Positions 8,801 through 15,842 of a stretch of DNA of 64,000 bases are shown in pieces. Origin of the DNA: Actinomycetota bacterium (lineage in GTDB: Bacteria; Actinomycetota; Thermoleophilia; Solirubrobacterales; Solirubrobacteraceae); contig VAYS01000009.1 of the NCBI GenBank assembly GCA_005883215.1, forward strand, positions 124,001-188,000, read 5' to 3'. Position numbers and translations under genes: made by a program. Numbering within the stretch: the stretch's first letter is position 1; every line of letters starts with the position of its first letter. The notes under the pieces are model-generated. The model made no database searches and was not told the DNA's origin. It was given only the letters and a program-made list of their open reading frames with translations.

Positions 8801-8987
8801 CTACTACTACGTCCTCGACGACGAGAAGGTCGCGCTGGAGCCCGATGACGGCGAGGGCGAGGCGATCCGCGAGACCGTGCTCGAGGTGGGCGACGCGATC
8901 ATGGGACAGGGCTTTGAGCCCACACCGTCCTACGCGGCGTGCTCGGTGTGCGAGTACCGGCTGGTCTGCCCGGCGGCCGAGAAGTGA
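5823..8987 (+). CDS. UvrD-like helicase fused to RecB/AddB-type Fe-S nuclease domain
   Basis: A 1054-residue SF1A DNA helicase with a PD-(D/E)XK nuclease end, the layout of AddA/AddB-like double-strand-break processing enzymes. Walker A is GAGAGKT (33-39). Motif II reads L-S-D-D-Y-Q-E instead of D-E-x-Q. The motif III region is VAADPDQAIG, and motif VI is YVAMTRARERV. The nuclease has DYKTG (D956) and QLSLY. Four cysteines (C833, C1040, C1043, C1049) are placed as in the AddB iron-sulfur staple. The GTG start directly faces the phosphatase gene. A partner subunit is not seen nearby, so it may act alone, as in several actinobacterial families. Confident in domains, less so in pathway. Confidence 0.88.
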   Translation: MAAIRAPVLPRDLTTGQRTALDHPGGPRLLVGGAGAGKTHTLLARFIGLVSGGVPPEAVLVLAQSERGADRLRRALEDALTEPYEELWVLSVAGLCARILRDAAAQAGLDPFSVPATRADRVALLLEHLDELSLRHHDLGGRPAVALARLVARVDELKRELVTAPDHAAWAEALPAAGGEAGAAHAEREREFAHLYLHHDRLLERRGTPDTGELLIRTLGLLREQASVRERLGQRFAHILSDDYQEAGLAAREVIAALGEGASELLVAADPDQAIGRRRTLPNANLRAFSERFPGATTVRLKDSLRLPRQIAAAAEAVLAPVRGRAPAALEGRPGGEVRFWRCANERAQAQAVAADVERLVTREGVPPSRVAVLVRSLAGEGEAVDAALEERAVPHLLVGAAAFFERAEIRDVLAWLRLLIDPRDAGAVVRALARPPVELRSIDLARCIQIARRRKLDMVAGLAAATESPQVPPDARDRILGFLRLHASAMGALDTTRPDLFVHRLIERLGLRRQQLYAAHTDVVERLRNLAKLTELAAAHGRRAPQATAREFAVYLAAVADAGLPEEEAAPANRPGAVQIMAMDHAQGLEFDHVYVLGLHSARMPGARRPGPEPIPDELLSGPVVADDRDAHVAEMRRLLYVAMTRARERVVLAYPAYGERGSLQHPSPFAEEARAAVDASWEERDEELFGPAESLHSMFRLLRDEMLDSVGRVGGRLGELRLDTDLDVSHGVVRYLELVKLAALLDRPTDQSIGDALSDVNARVLQAATSLQREIFQSSPLDEMLLDAERSEAGRALGLQARDEPSLEAFLPRRGDGLLLSASDIETYLTCPLKYKFARVFRIPQEPTLNQRFGILVHQVLERFHGAGGSSIDELHGLLAAGWRRGGFGDSEEERQLREKARAALSAYHRRFSHEQGEPMWFERAFSFRLGAHQLRGRVDRVDRLPGGGYELIDYKTGRPKSRSQLQDDVQLSLYAIGAREAWRLDPELRSYYYVLDDEKVALEPDDGEGEAIRETVLEVGDAIMGQGFEPTPSYAACSVCEYRLVCPAAEK

Positions 8988-9068
8988 GGCGCCCGCGCCT
9001 CGAGGGATGCCGGGGCGCGGAGGGATCGCCGCTTGCGCGCCGCGGCGACGGCGCGTAGCGTCTCCTAC

Positions 9069-9500
9069 GTGCCGCGCCGTTTGCTGACCGAGCGCTCCCC
9101 CACCGCCCAGGTGGCGATCGCCATCCTGGCGCCCGCTGCCGTCGGGCTGCTGTGCGGCTTGGCCCTGGGCGTCTCGGCCACCGCCTACGTGGTGGCCGCG
9201 GCGTTCGCGCTCCTGGGCGGCGCGGCGGTCGGCTATGAGCACGCCGACGCCCTGGAGGGCGCCGGGCGCGGGCTGGCCGGCGGCATGCTGCTGGGCACGT
9301 TCGTCCTCTTTGGCGACGCCATCGCCAGCCCTCGCGTCTCGCTGCCCAGCTCGCACGTGCTCCTGCCCGTCTGCACCACCGCGATCTGCGCGGCGTGCGG
9401 GCTGTTCGGGGGCGCGCTGCGCGCCCGCCGGGAGCAACTGGCGGCCCCGCCTCCCGGCCGGGGCGAGCCCAGGGCCGCCGCCCCGGGCCCCGGCGTCTAG
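9069..9500 (+). CDS. Small integral membrane protein, unknown function
   Basis: About 143 residues with three or four hydrophobic helices (VAIAILAPAAVGLLCGLALG, the following AYVVAAAFALLGGAAVG, a Gly-rich GGMLLGTFVLFG, and a C-terminal CTTAICAACGLFGGAL). It ends in a Pro/Gly/Arg-rich tail. GTG 9069 gives a sensible start; a TTG at 9033 would add 12 residues. It follows the helicase-nuclease gene by 81 nt and converges on the PAC2 gene, whose stop is 6 nt away. I do not recognise the family. Confidence 0.65.
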   Translation: MPRRLLTERSPTAQVAIAILAPAAVGLLCGLALGVSATAYVVAAAFALLGGAAVGYEHADALEGAGRGLAGGMLLGTFVLFGDAIASPRVSLPSSHVLLPVCTTAICAACGLFGGALRARREQLAAPPPGRGEPRAAAPGPGV

Positions 9501-9506
9501 GCGCCC

Positions 9507-10391
9507 CTAGGAGCGACCGCCGCCCTCGCGGCCGCGCTGGCGCAAAAAGCGCTGAAACTCGCGCGCGATCAGGTCACCCGAGGGCACGTCCTCGGGTGCA
9601 ATCGTCGACTGCTCGTCCTCGGCGGCGCGCTCGAGCCGCTCGACGAACGCCTGGACATCGGGGTCGCTCTGGACGGCGAGCCCGACCTGGCGCTCGTAGT
9701 CGGCCGCCGCCGACTCGAGCTCGGAGGCGTCGACGGACACCCCGACCAGGCGCTCGAGCTTCCTTACCAGCGCGAGCGCCGCCTTGGGGTTGGGCGCCGC
9801 GGCGACGTAATGGGGGACGCTGGCCCACAGGCTGGCCGACGGAAGCCCGGCCTGGGCACACGCGCTGTGCAGTACGCCGGTGATGCCGGTGGGACCCTCG
9901 TAGGTGCCGGCCGTCAGCCCCAGGCGGGAGACCAACTCGGCGTCCGAGCTCAGCCCGGTGATGTTGACCGGCCGCGAGTGGGGCACGTCGGCGAGCAGCG
10001 CTCCCATGGTCACCACCAGCTGGATGCCCAGCGCCTCGGCCAGATCGACCACCAATCGGCAGAACGCCCGCCAGCGCATCGACGGCTCCGGGCCCTCGAG
10101 CAGGATCAAGTCGCGCGGCGCCCGGGGGACGCGCGCCTCGTAGACGTCGATCTCGGGCCAGCTCAGCTCGCGCGTGCGGCCATCGGTGAGCCGGATGCGC
10201 GGGCGGGTGGACTGAAAGTCGAAGAACTCCTCGGGGTCGACGCGGGCAAAGCGCGTTGCGCCGAGGCCCGCCCCCACGAACGAAAGCGCCGCCGACGCGG
10301 CGTCCCCGGCGTCGTTCCAACCCTTGAATGCACACACCAGTGCGGGAGCGCGAAGCCCATCGGGACGCCGGTCCCAGATCAGCGGCTGCAT
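9507..10391 (-). CDS. PAC2 family protein (proteasome assembly chaperone 2-like)
   Basis: A 294-residue protein of the PAC2 family, common in Actinobacteria, with a fold shared by archaeal and eukaryotic proteasome assembly chaperones. The start is ATG 10391-10389 (MQPLIWDRRP); upstream in-frame codons lie in the divergent promoter region. Recognisable segments are AFKGWNDAGDAAS, the RPRIRLTDGRTREL strand, VVTMGALLADVPHSRP and the late GLPSASLWASVPHYVA. The C-terminal 60 residues are acidic and helical, ending in an Arg/Gly tail. The actual role in bacteria is not established. It is divergent from the HD-domain exonuclease gene with 25 nt between the starts. Confidence 0.88.
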   Translation of the reverse strand: MQPLIWDRRPDGLRAPALVCAFKGWNDAGDAASAALSFVGAGLGATRFARVDPEEFFDFQSTRPRIRLTDGRTRELSWPEIDVYEARVPRAPRDLILLEGPEPSMRWRAFCRLVVDLAEALGIQLVVTMGALLADVPHSRPVNITGLSSDAELVSRLGLTAGTYEGPTGITGVLHSACAQAGLPSASLWASVPHYVAAAPNPKAALALVRKLERLVGVSVDASELESAAADYERQVGLAVQSDPDVQAFVERLERAAEDEQSTIAPEDVPSGDLIAREFQRFLRQRGREGGGRS

Positions 10392-10416
10392 CCGAACCAC
10401 CGTACATGATGGGGCC

Positions 10417-11361
10417 ATGAGCTCCGCCACGCTGAAGCCGGGCCCCGCGGCCGCCGACTCGGAGGCTCCGATCGCCACCCTGCGGGCCGGTGACACGGTG
10501 GACTCGGTGTACGCGTGCGCGCGCAAGGACCGCCTGTTGGCGAGGACCGGGGCCCCCTACCTGAGCGTCGAGTTGCGCGACCGCACGGGGGCGATCGCGG
10601 GGCGCGCGTTTCGCAGCGCCGACGCGCTCGCCTCCACGTTCGAACGCGGCGACCTCGTGCGCGTCACCGGACGGGTGCAGCGCTTCCGCGACCAGCTGCA
10701 GCTCGAGCTGAACACGATCGCCCGCGCCGGCGAGCCGGAGTCGGATCCGGCTGCCTTTCTGCCCGCCGCCTATCGCGACCTGGACGAGCTCGACGGCTTC
10801 CTCGAGCACCTGACCGGCGAGGTCGCCGACCGCCGGCTGCGGGCGCTGCTCGAGGGCCTGCTGTCCGACCCCGAGCTGCGAGCGCAGTGGCGCCGAGCCC
10901 CCTGCACCCGGGGCGGCCACCACGCCTACCTGGGAGGCCTGCTCGAGCACACCGTTGCCGTCGGCACGCTGGCGCTCGAGGTCGCCCAGCTTCACCCCCG
11001 GCTCGACCGCGACCTGCTGCTGGGTGCCGCGCTCGTGCACGACATCGGAAAGACGCGCGAGTTCACCTACGGAGCCGACTTCGGCCTCACCGAGGAGGGC
11101 GCGCTGCTGGGACACATACAGCTGGGCCTGGAGCTGCTCCGGGAGCGCTCTACGCCGGCGCTTGACCGCGAACGCCGCCTGGCGCTCGAGCACTGTGTGC
11201 TGTGCCACCACGGCCCCGACCCGGCGCCCGGGCGCCGGTTTGGCTCGCCCGAGGCGCTCGCCCTCTACCGCCTAAACTCGCTCGAGGCGGCGGTCAAGGG
11301 GACGCTCGAGCACGGGCTGCCCGGCCCGGGTGGCGCGCCGCGCCGGGCCGACGGCGCCTGA
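10417..11361 (+). CDS. OB-fold plus HD-domain 3'-5' exoribonuclease, YhaM-like
   Basis: A 314-residue protein with an N-terminal OB-fold nucleic-acid-binding domain (about 25-105; SVELRDRTGAIAGRAF) and a C-terminal HD metal phosphohydrolase domain. The HD ligands are seen in GGHHAYLGGLLEH (167-178), LVHDIGK (H208-D209) and LGHIQLG. This order matches Bacillus YhaM, a 3'-5' exoribonuclease. ATG 10417 is the first start after the divergent PAC2 promoter. Its stop overlaps the start of the next gene by one base (TGATG), which suggests translational coupling to the SDR gene. The biochemical role is family inference. Confidence 0.82.
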   Translation: MSSATLKPGPAAADSEAPIATLRAGDTVDSVYACARKDRLLARTGAPYLSVELRDRTGAIAGRAFRSADALASTFERGDLVRVTGRVQRFRDQLQLELNTIARAGEPESDPAAFLPAAYRDLDELDGFLEHLTGEVADRRLRALLEGLLSDPELRAQWRRAPCTRGGHHAYLGGLLEHTVAVGTLALEVAQLHPRLDRDLLLGAALVHDIGKTREFTYGADFGLTEEGALLGHIQLGLELLRERSTPALDRERRLALEHCVLCHHGPDPAPGRRFGSPEALALYRLNSLEAAVKGTLEHGLPGPGGAPRRADGA

Positions 11362-12113
11362 TGGCCGGCGTCGCGCTGGTCACCGGCGGGGGGCGCGGGA
11401 TCGGCCGCGCGATCTGCGACGCGCTGGCCGAGGCCGATCACCCGGTGGCGGTCGCCGACCTCGACGCCGACGGCGCCCATACCGCGGCGCAGGAGATCGC
11501 GTCTCGCGGCGGCCCGACCCTGGCGGTCGGGCTCGACGTCACCGACACGCGCTCGGTCGCCGAGGGGGTTCGCCGCGTGGCGGACGAGCTCGGTCCGGTG
11601 GACGTGCTGGTCAACAACGCCGGCTATGACGAGCTGCGCCCCTTCGTGGACACCGACGAGGAGTTCTGGGCACGGATCATCGAGATCAACTTCAAGGGCT
11701 GCCTGCGCCTGTGCCACGCGGTGATACCGGGAATGCTCGAGCGGCGCCGCGGTCGGGTGGTCAACATCGGCTCGGACGCCGGGCGGGTGGGCTCCTCGCT
11801 CGAGTCGGTCTACGCCGGCGCCAAAGGGGCGGTGATCGCGTTTACCAAGACGCTGGCCCGGGAGGTGGCGCGCTCCGGGGTGACCGCCAACTGCGTGTGC
11901 CCCGGCCCCACCGACACCCCCATGCTGCAGGGCATGGCCGCCGAGCAGGGCGGAGGCAGCCGCCTGATCGACGCGCTGACGCGTGCGGTCCCCATGCGCC
12001 GGCTGGGCCAGCCCGAGGAGGCAGCCGCCGCCGTAGCGTTCCTGGCCTCCGAGCAGGCGAGCTTCATCACCGGGCAAACCCTGTCGGTCAGCGGCGGGTT
12101 GACCATGGCATGA
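11361..12113 (+). CDS. badH: SDR dehydrogenase, BadH-like (2-hydroxycyclohexanecarboxyl-CoA dehydrogenase)
   Basis: A 250-residue short-chain dehydrogenase. The NAD(P)-binding motif is TGGGRGIG (8-15), NNAG is at 85-88, and the catalytic triad is S138, Y151 and K155. It closely follows the pattern I recall for Rhodopseudomonas BadH (DVLVNNAGYDELRPF, RVVNIGSDAGRVGSS, CVCPGPTDT, TGQTLSVSGGLTM). BadH oxidises 2-hydroxycyclohexanecarboxyl-CoA to the 2-keto ester during cyclohexanecarboxylate breakdown. The next gene resembles BadI, the following enzyme of that path, and the BadH/BadI pair is the main support for the specific call. A generic 3-oxoacyl reductase remains possible. Confidence 0.7.
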   Translation: MAGVALVTGGGRGIGRAICDALAEADHPVAVADLDADGAHTAAQEIASRGGPTLAVGLDVTDTRSVAEGVRRVADELGPVDVLVNNAGYDELRPFVDTDEEFWARIIEINFKGCLRLCHAVIPGMLERRRGRVVNIGSDAGRVGSSLESVYAGAKGAVIAFTKTLAREVARSGVTANCVCPGPTDTPMLQGMAAEQGGGSRLIDALTRAVPMRRLGQPEEAAAAVAFLASEQASFITGQTLSVSGGLTMA

Positions 12114-12134
12114 GCGCGATCGCGAGGAGATGAC

Positions 12135-12941
12135 GTGGAGCACAAGCTGTCCGACATCCGCTACGAGGTCGAGCGTGGCCTGGCCACGGTCACGATCGAC
12201 CGGCCGGAGCGGCTCAACGCCTTCCGGGCCCAGACGGTAGAGGAGATGATCGGCTGCCTGAAGCGCGCCTGGTCGGACCCCGCGGTCGGCGTGGTCTGCT
12301 TGACGGGCGCCGGCGAGCGCGCGTTTTGCGCCGGCGGCGATCAAAAGCAGCGGGGCGAGACGGGGGATTACGGACCCTCGAGCACCGGCCTGTTCGAGAT
12401 CGAGTACCTGCACCGCCTCATACGCGAGCTACCCAAGCCCTTGATCGCGGCGGTCAACGGCTTTGCCATCGGCGGCGGCCATGTGCTGCATGTGCTCTGC
12501 GACCTGACGATCGCCGCCGAGCACGCCGAGTTCGGACAGGTCGGTCCGCGGGTGGGGTCATTTGACGCGGGCTTTGGCACCGCCTATCTCGCCCGCGTGG
12601 TGGGCGAGAAGCGGGCCCGCGAGATCTGGATGCTCTGCCGCCGCTACGACGCGAGCACCGCCGAGCGCTGGGGGCTGGTCAACCGCGTCGTGCCGGGCGC
12701 CGAGCTGTATGCCGAGGTGCGTCGGTGGGCGGACGAGATCCTGTCGCTGTCGCCCACCGCGCTTCGCTTCATCAAGCAGTCGTTCAACGCCGACAGCGAG
12801 CACATCGCCGGGCTCCAGAAGATCGCCTTCTCGGGCCTAGAGCAGTTCGTTGGCTCCGAGGAGGCGCACGAGGGGGTGCGGGCCTTCAACGAGAAGCGCC
12901 CACCCGACTTCGCGCCCTACCGCGCCGCCGCCTCGCGCTGA
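12135..12941 (+). CDS. badI: Crotonase-family ring-opening hydrolase, BadI/MenB-like
   Basis: A 268-residue enoyl-CoA hydratase/isomerase-fold enzyme starting at GTG 12135, 21 nt after the SDR gene. It has CAGGDQ (65-70), the oxyanion-hole segment FAIGGGHV (110-117) and GQVGPRVGSFDAGFG, all typical of the MenB/BadI subgroup. The C-terminus (SPTALRFIKQSFNADSEH, then EGVRAFNEKR) looks more like BadI, which hydrolyses 2-ketocyclohexanecarboxyl-CoA to pimeloyl-CoA, than like MenB. Naphthoyl-CoA synthase (menaquinone) is the alternative, since no other men gene is nearby to decide. Together with the upstream SDR it would convert an alicyclic ring CoA ester into a straight dicarboxyl-CoA. Confidence 0.7.
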   Translation: MEHKLSDIRYEVERGLATVTIDRPERLNAFRAQTVEEMIGCLKRAWSDPAVGVVCLTGAGERAFCAGGDQKQRGETGDYGPSSTGLFEIEYLHRLIRELPKPLIAAVNGFAIGGGHVLHVLCDLTIAAEHAEFGQVGPRVGSFDAGFGTAYLARVVGEKRAREIWMLCRRYDASTAERWGLVNRVVPGAELYAEVRRWADEILSLSPTALRFIKQSFNADSEHIAGLQKIAFSGLEQFVGSEEAHEGVRAFNEKRPPDFAPYRAAASR

Positions 12942-12998
12942 CGCTCGTCCCGCCAGCAGTGCGCTGGGCCGCGCCCGCCCTGACCTAATCTCCCGCTC

Positions 12999-13090
12999 GG
13001 AGCGGCAGGGGTCTGGTGGCCCATCCGGTCTTCAAAACCGGCAGGGCGTCGCAGCCCGGCGCTTGGAAGGTTCGATTCCTTCGCCGCTCC
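12999..13090 (+). tRNA. selC: tRNA-Sec (anticodon UCA)
   Basis: The 92-nt sequence folds as a bacterial selenocysteine tRNA. The 8-bp acceptor stem (12999-13006 with 13083-13090) and 5-bp T stem (13066-13070 with 13078-13082) stack to 13 bp, the tRNA-Sec hallmark. The D stem (13009-13013 with 13018-13022) closes a minimal 4-nt loop TGGT. The anticodon stem (13025-13029 with 13037-13041) carries a CTTCAAA loop with anticodon TCA at 13032-13034. A long variable arm of about 24 nt contains GGGC/GCCC. The discriminator is G13091 and CCA is not encoded. It reads UGA as Sec with SelB and a SECIS element. No selA, selB or selD lies in this window. Confidence 0.95.
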
Positions 13091-13265
13091 GTGCCGGCAA
13101 ATCCGAACGATGGGCCTCCCTAGCGGGCGGGCGCAGCGAGTCGCCTACGCACCACCGGGGGGCTCGGCCGGCGAATTGGCGAGGGCGTTGATCGCGGGAT
13201 GCCTTGCGCTCATGGCCGGGGGCGGTTAGCGTCGGCGGCAAGGCACCCGAGTCGAGGAGGATCAC

Positions 13266-13631
13266 ATGGCGGAGCTTGTCGGCAAGAGCTTTGACAGCCC
13301 GGACGAGGTCAGGGAGTTCACCGAGGGCAAGGGCCGGGTCGACCTCGTGGACCTCAACGGGAACGCGATCGGCCGTGGAACCTTTGAACCCGGCTGGCGC
13401 TGGTCAGAGAACGTAAAGCCGATCGCCGGCACCGACTCGTGTCAGGTTGAGCACATCGGCTACGTGCTCGAGGGCCGCATGGCGCTGAAGATGGACGACG
13501 GCACCGAGCACGAGTTCGGCCCCGGCGACACTTTCCATATGCCGCCCGGGCACGACGCGTGGATCGTCGGCGACCAGAGCTGCGTCCTGCTCGACTTCGG
13601 GGGTCTCAAGGGGTACGCCCAGACGAGCTGA
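13266..13631 (+). CDS. Cupin-domain protein
   Basis: A 121-residue single-domain cupin with an excellent ribosome-binding site (AGGAGG, 6 nt before ATG 13266). Metal-site candidates are VEHIGYVLEGRMAL (first cupin motif, H then E/G) and FGPGDTFHMPPGHDAWI (second motif). Its family is often annotated as cupin of unknown function, with possible roles as a small sugar epimerase, ligand sensor or dioxygenase. It lies 175 nt after tRNA-Sec on the same strand; no functional link to selenium is visible, and its stop TGA is not followed by a conserved continuation. Confidence 0.8.
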   Translation: MAELVGKSFDSPDEVREFTEGKGRVDLVDLNGNAIGRGTFEPGWRWSENVKPIAGTDSCQVEHIGYVLEGRMALKMDDGTEHEFGPGDTFHMPPGHDAWIVGDQSCVLLDFGGLKGYAQTS

Positions 13632-13937
13632 CCGCTCCAGGGGCCGGGATCTCCCCCAGATCTGACTATGCTGGGGTTGCTCCGCGAGCCTTCGCTCTTC
13701 TCGCTTTTCGGCGAGTTTCGGTCAACGGGCCAGAGAGGCGGCTAGCGATGGCTAGAAAGCAAGCAGCCGCCTGACCGCATCCACGATCGATGCGGCCGGC
13801 CCAGTTCGATCAAGCCCCCACCTAGGCACCAGGCAGCAAGCCCAGCGCGACCCGCAGCGCTCATCCGGCTGTGGCTGGCCGTTCGTGCCTTCGGTCGCCG
13901 ACACCGCAAGCTGGTCGCGGTAGTCGGGTCCCTGGCC
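13632..13937 (+). other. Intergenic region with a possible leader peptide and unclear gene start
   Basis: This 306-nt stretch after the cupin holds a small CTCGC-TTTTCG-GCGAG hairpin near 13698-13713. It also has an 8-codon ORF (M A R K Q A A A) at 13748-13774, preceded by GAGAGGCGG. The frame of the following membrane protein is open from 13745 with hydrophobic content from about 13867, but has no ATG, GTG or TTG before 13938. Either the short ORF is a leader or the downstream gene uses an unusual start. Confidence 0.35.
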
Positions 13938-14813
13938 GTGGCGGGCGCGCTGGCGTTCGTGCTGGCCGGACGCCGCCACCAGTTTGCCACCGCGCTCTCC
14001 AGCGCCTCGATCGTCGTGCTGGCGTTGGCTACCGCACTCCAGGTGGTCGCTCTGCTCGCGCGCACCGAGGCCTGGCATCGCACCATCTGCGCCGCCGGCG
14101 GCACGGTTGCCCGGCGCGTGCTTTACCGGGCCTCGGCGATGGGCTACGTCGGAAGCATCCTCAACACGCAGATCGGGGTGGCGGCGCGGATCGCCGCTCT
14201 GCGTCGGGCGTCGCCGTCCGAGTCCCCGGGCGTCTCGACCTTGATCGCCGCCGAGTTTCCGATCCTGGCGGTCGAGGCGATGCTGGCCGCGATCGCGTCC
14301 TTCACCCTCATCGGACCCCTCGGGTTGCCATGGTGGCTTCCGCTGGTGGCCCTGGCGGTCATGGGCGCGCTGAGCGCTGGACTGCGACACCTCGCGCTGC
14401 GCACCGGACGAGAGTTGTGGAACGGTCTGGCCGTCCTGCGCAGCATGCGTGGCGGTCGGGGCTTGATCGGCCTGGTGCTGATCGCCGTCTTCGCGCAAAT
14501 CTTCCGTAACTGGCTCCTGCTGCAGGCGGTCGGCGTGAACGCTTCGCTGCTCGACGCGATCGCCGTGCTGATCGCCATGGTCGCCATCGCCCAGCTACCG
14601 GTCGGCCCCACCGTGGGCGCCGCAGCCGCGGTCCTGATCCTGGGCCACAACGGCGTCGCCGCCGTCGCGGCGGCGGGCGTGCTGACCACCGTCACCGGCA
14701 CGGTCGGCGGCTTGGCCTTTGCCGGGTGGGCGGGGGCGGACCGGGTCTGGTCTGGTCGCCGAACGCGGGCGGCCCTGCGCCGGTTGCAGCCCAGCGCGGT
14801 TCGGGACGGCTAG
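13938..14813 (+). CDS. Polytopic membrane protein (LPG-synthase/UPF0104-like)
   Basis: At least 291 residues with six to seven hydrophobic helices (for example SSASIVVLALATALQVVALL, WWLPLVALAVMGALSAG, LLDAIAVLIAMVAIAQLPVG). A cytoplasmic-type loop contains AMGYVGSILNTQIGVAARIAALRR. The layout recalls the lysylphosphatidylglycerol synthase transmembrane/UPF0104 family (glycolipid or phospholipid handling), but I cannot confirm this. GTG 13938 cuts into the first helix; the open frame upstream encodes L-W-L-A-V-R and a hydrophobic stretch, so the real start is earlier. It is followed by the methyltransferase and converging desaturase genes, suggesting a membrane-lipid neighbourhood. Confidence 0.65.
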   Translation: MAGALAFVLAGRRHQFATALSSASIVVLALATALQVVALLARTEAWHRTICAAGGTVARRVLYRASAMGYVGSILNTQIGVAARIAALRRASPSESPGVSTLIAAEFPILAVEAMLAAIASFTLIGPLGLPWWLPLVALAVMGALSAGLRHLALRTGRELWNGLAVLRSMRGGRGLIGLVLIAVFAQIFRNWLLLQAVGVNASLLDAIAVLIAMVAIAQLPVGPTVGAAAAVLILGHNGVAAVAAAGVLTTVTGTVGGLAFAGWAGADRVWSGRRTRAALRRLQPSAVRDG

Positions 14814-14861
14814 CCGGCGCGCGCCGCGGCCGCCGGGCCGCCCTTCCCCGCCCCGCGTGGC

Positions 14862-15815
14862 ATGCTGCCCGACGTGGCCACGCGGCGGGACCTGGACTTC
14901 ACCTACTCGCTCATCGATCGCGTCTTTCGCCTCAGCCTGGGGGAGCTGGCCGACTTCAGCGGTGCCAAGTACGACGGCGACTTTTCTCTGACCTTGGAGG
15001 AGGCGCAGCGCCGCAAGCACGAGTACGTGGCCGGCCAGATCGGGATCGAACCGGGCCGGCGGGTGCTGGACCTCGGCTGCGGTTGGGGGGCGCTGCTGGC
15101 CTTCATCCGCGAGCGAGGCGCCGCGGGCGTGGGCGTCAGCCTGTCCTCGGCCCAGGTCGAGGCGTGTCGGCGACACGACCTCGATGTCCATCTTCGCGAC
15201 GCGCTGGACGTGACGCGCGAGACGTTCGGTGGCTTTGACGCGGTGGCGAGCCTCGGTGCCTTCGAGCACTTCTGCTCCCCCGAGGACTACCGCGCCGGTC
15301 GTCAGGAGGCGGTTTACCGCGAGCTGTTCGAGCGGATCGCCAGCCTGCTGCCCATTGGCGGTCGCCTGTACCTGCAGACCATGGTGTTCGGGCCCAACAT
15401 GATCGATCCCGAGGCGGTCGATATCCGCGCCCCGCGCGGCTCGGACGCGTGGTACCTCGCGCTGATGCAGCGTCAGTTCCCCGGGTCCTGGCTTCCCTGG
15501 GGCCAGGAGCAGATCGTGCGCTGCGCCTCACCTAACTTCGGCCTGGTGTCGAGCGAGAGCGGCCGTTTGGACTACATCGAGACGATCCGCCAATGGCGAT
15601 TGCGCTTCGCCGCCCCGAGCTGGCGCAAGAGGCTGCTCAAGCTCAGGCTCGTGCCCCGCTGGCTGACCAGCGCCGACTTTCGCCTCGCCTTTACCTCCGG
15701 GGTGAGCGCCAACGGCGCTTGCTTCGAGCGCGAGCTGCTCGAGCACTACCGCCTGGTGTTCGAAAAGGGTGACCCGGAGGATGCTCCGCGGCCCGCGAGG
15801 CGCCCCGCCGGCTGA
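14862..15815 (+). CDS. Cyclopropane-fatty-acyl-phospholipid synthase-like methyltransferase
   Basis: A 317-residue SAM-dependent methyltransferase of the CFA-synthase/mycolic-acid cyclopropane synthase family. The SAM-binding motif is VLDLGCGWGALL (68-79). It is preceded by the family's YxxGxF-like region (AKYDGDFSLTLEEAQ) and followed by LGAFEHF, where CFA synthases have SIGMFEHV-like sequence. These enzymes add a methylene or methyl group to unsaturated acyl chains of membrane lipids. Context supports this, because a fatty acid desaturase that could supply the double bond converges on it 27 nt downstream. ATG 14862 is used; a GTG four codons later is possible. Confidence 0.8.
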   Translation: MLPDVATRRDLDFTYSLIDRVFRLSLGELADFSGAKYDGDFSLTLEEAQRRKHEYVAGQIGIEPGRRVLDLGCGWGALLAFIRERGAAGVGVSLSSAQVEACRRHDLDVHLRDALDVTRETFGGFDAVASLGAFEHFCSPEDYRAGRQEAVYRELFERIASLLPIGGRLYLQTMVFGPNMIDPEAVDIRAPRGSDAWYLALMQRQFPGSWLPWGQEQIVRCASPNFGLVSSESGRLDYIETIRQWRLRFAAPSWRKRLLKLRLVPRWLTSADFRLAFTSGVSANGACFERELLEHYRLVFEKGDPEDAPRPARRPAG

Positions 15816-15842
15816 TCCACGGGGCCGACGACGCCGCTCGGT

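Noticed and set aside
6291-9437. A 1048-codon antisense ORF on the minus strand
   Set aside because: It is a GC-rich shadow of the helicase-nuclease gene, whose motifs are clear; the antisense product is Gln/Gly/Ala-rich with no domain.
12999-13090. Opal suppressor serine tRNA
   Set aside because: The 8-bp acceptor, 5-bp T stem and 4-nt D loop fit tRNA-Sec, not tRNA-Ser.
13266-13631. Cupin gene extended by UGA readthrough near tRNA-Sec
   Set aside because: No conserved continuation or hairpin follows its TGA.
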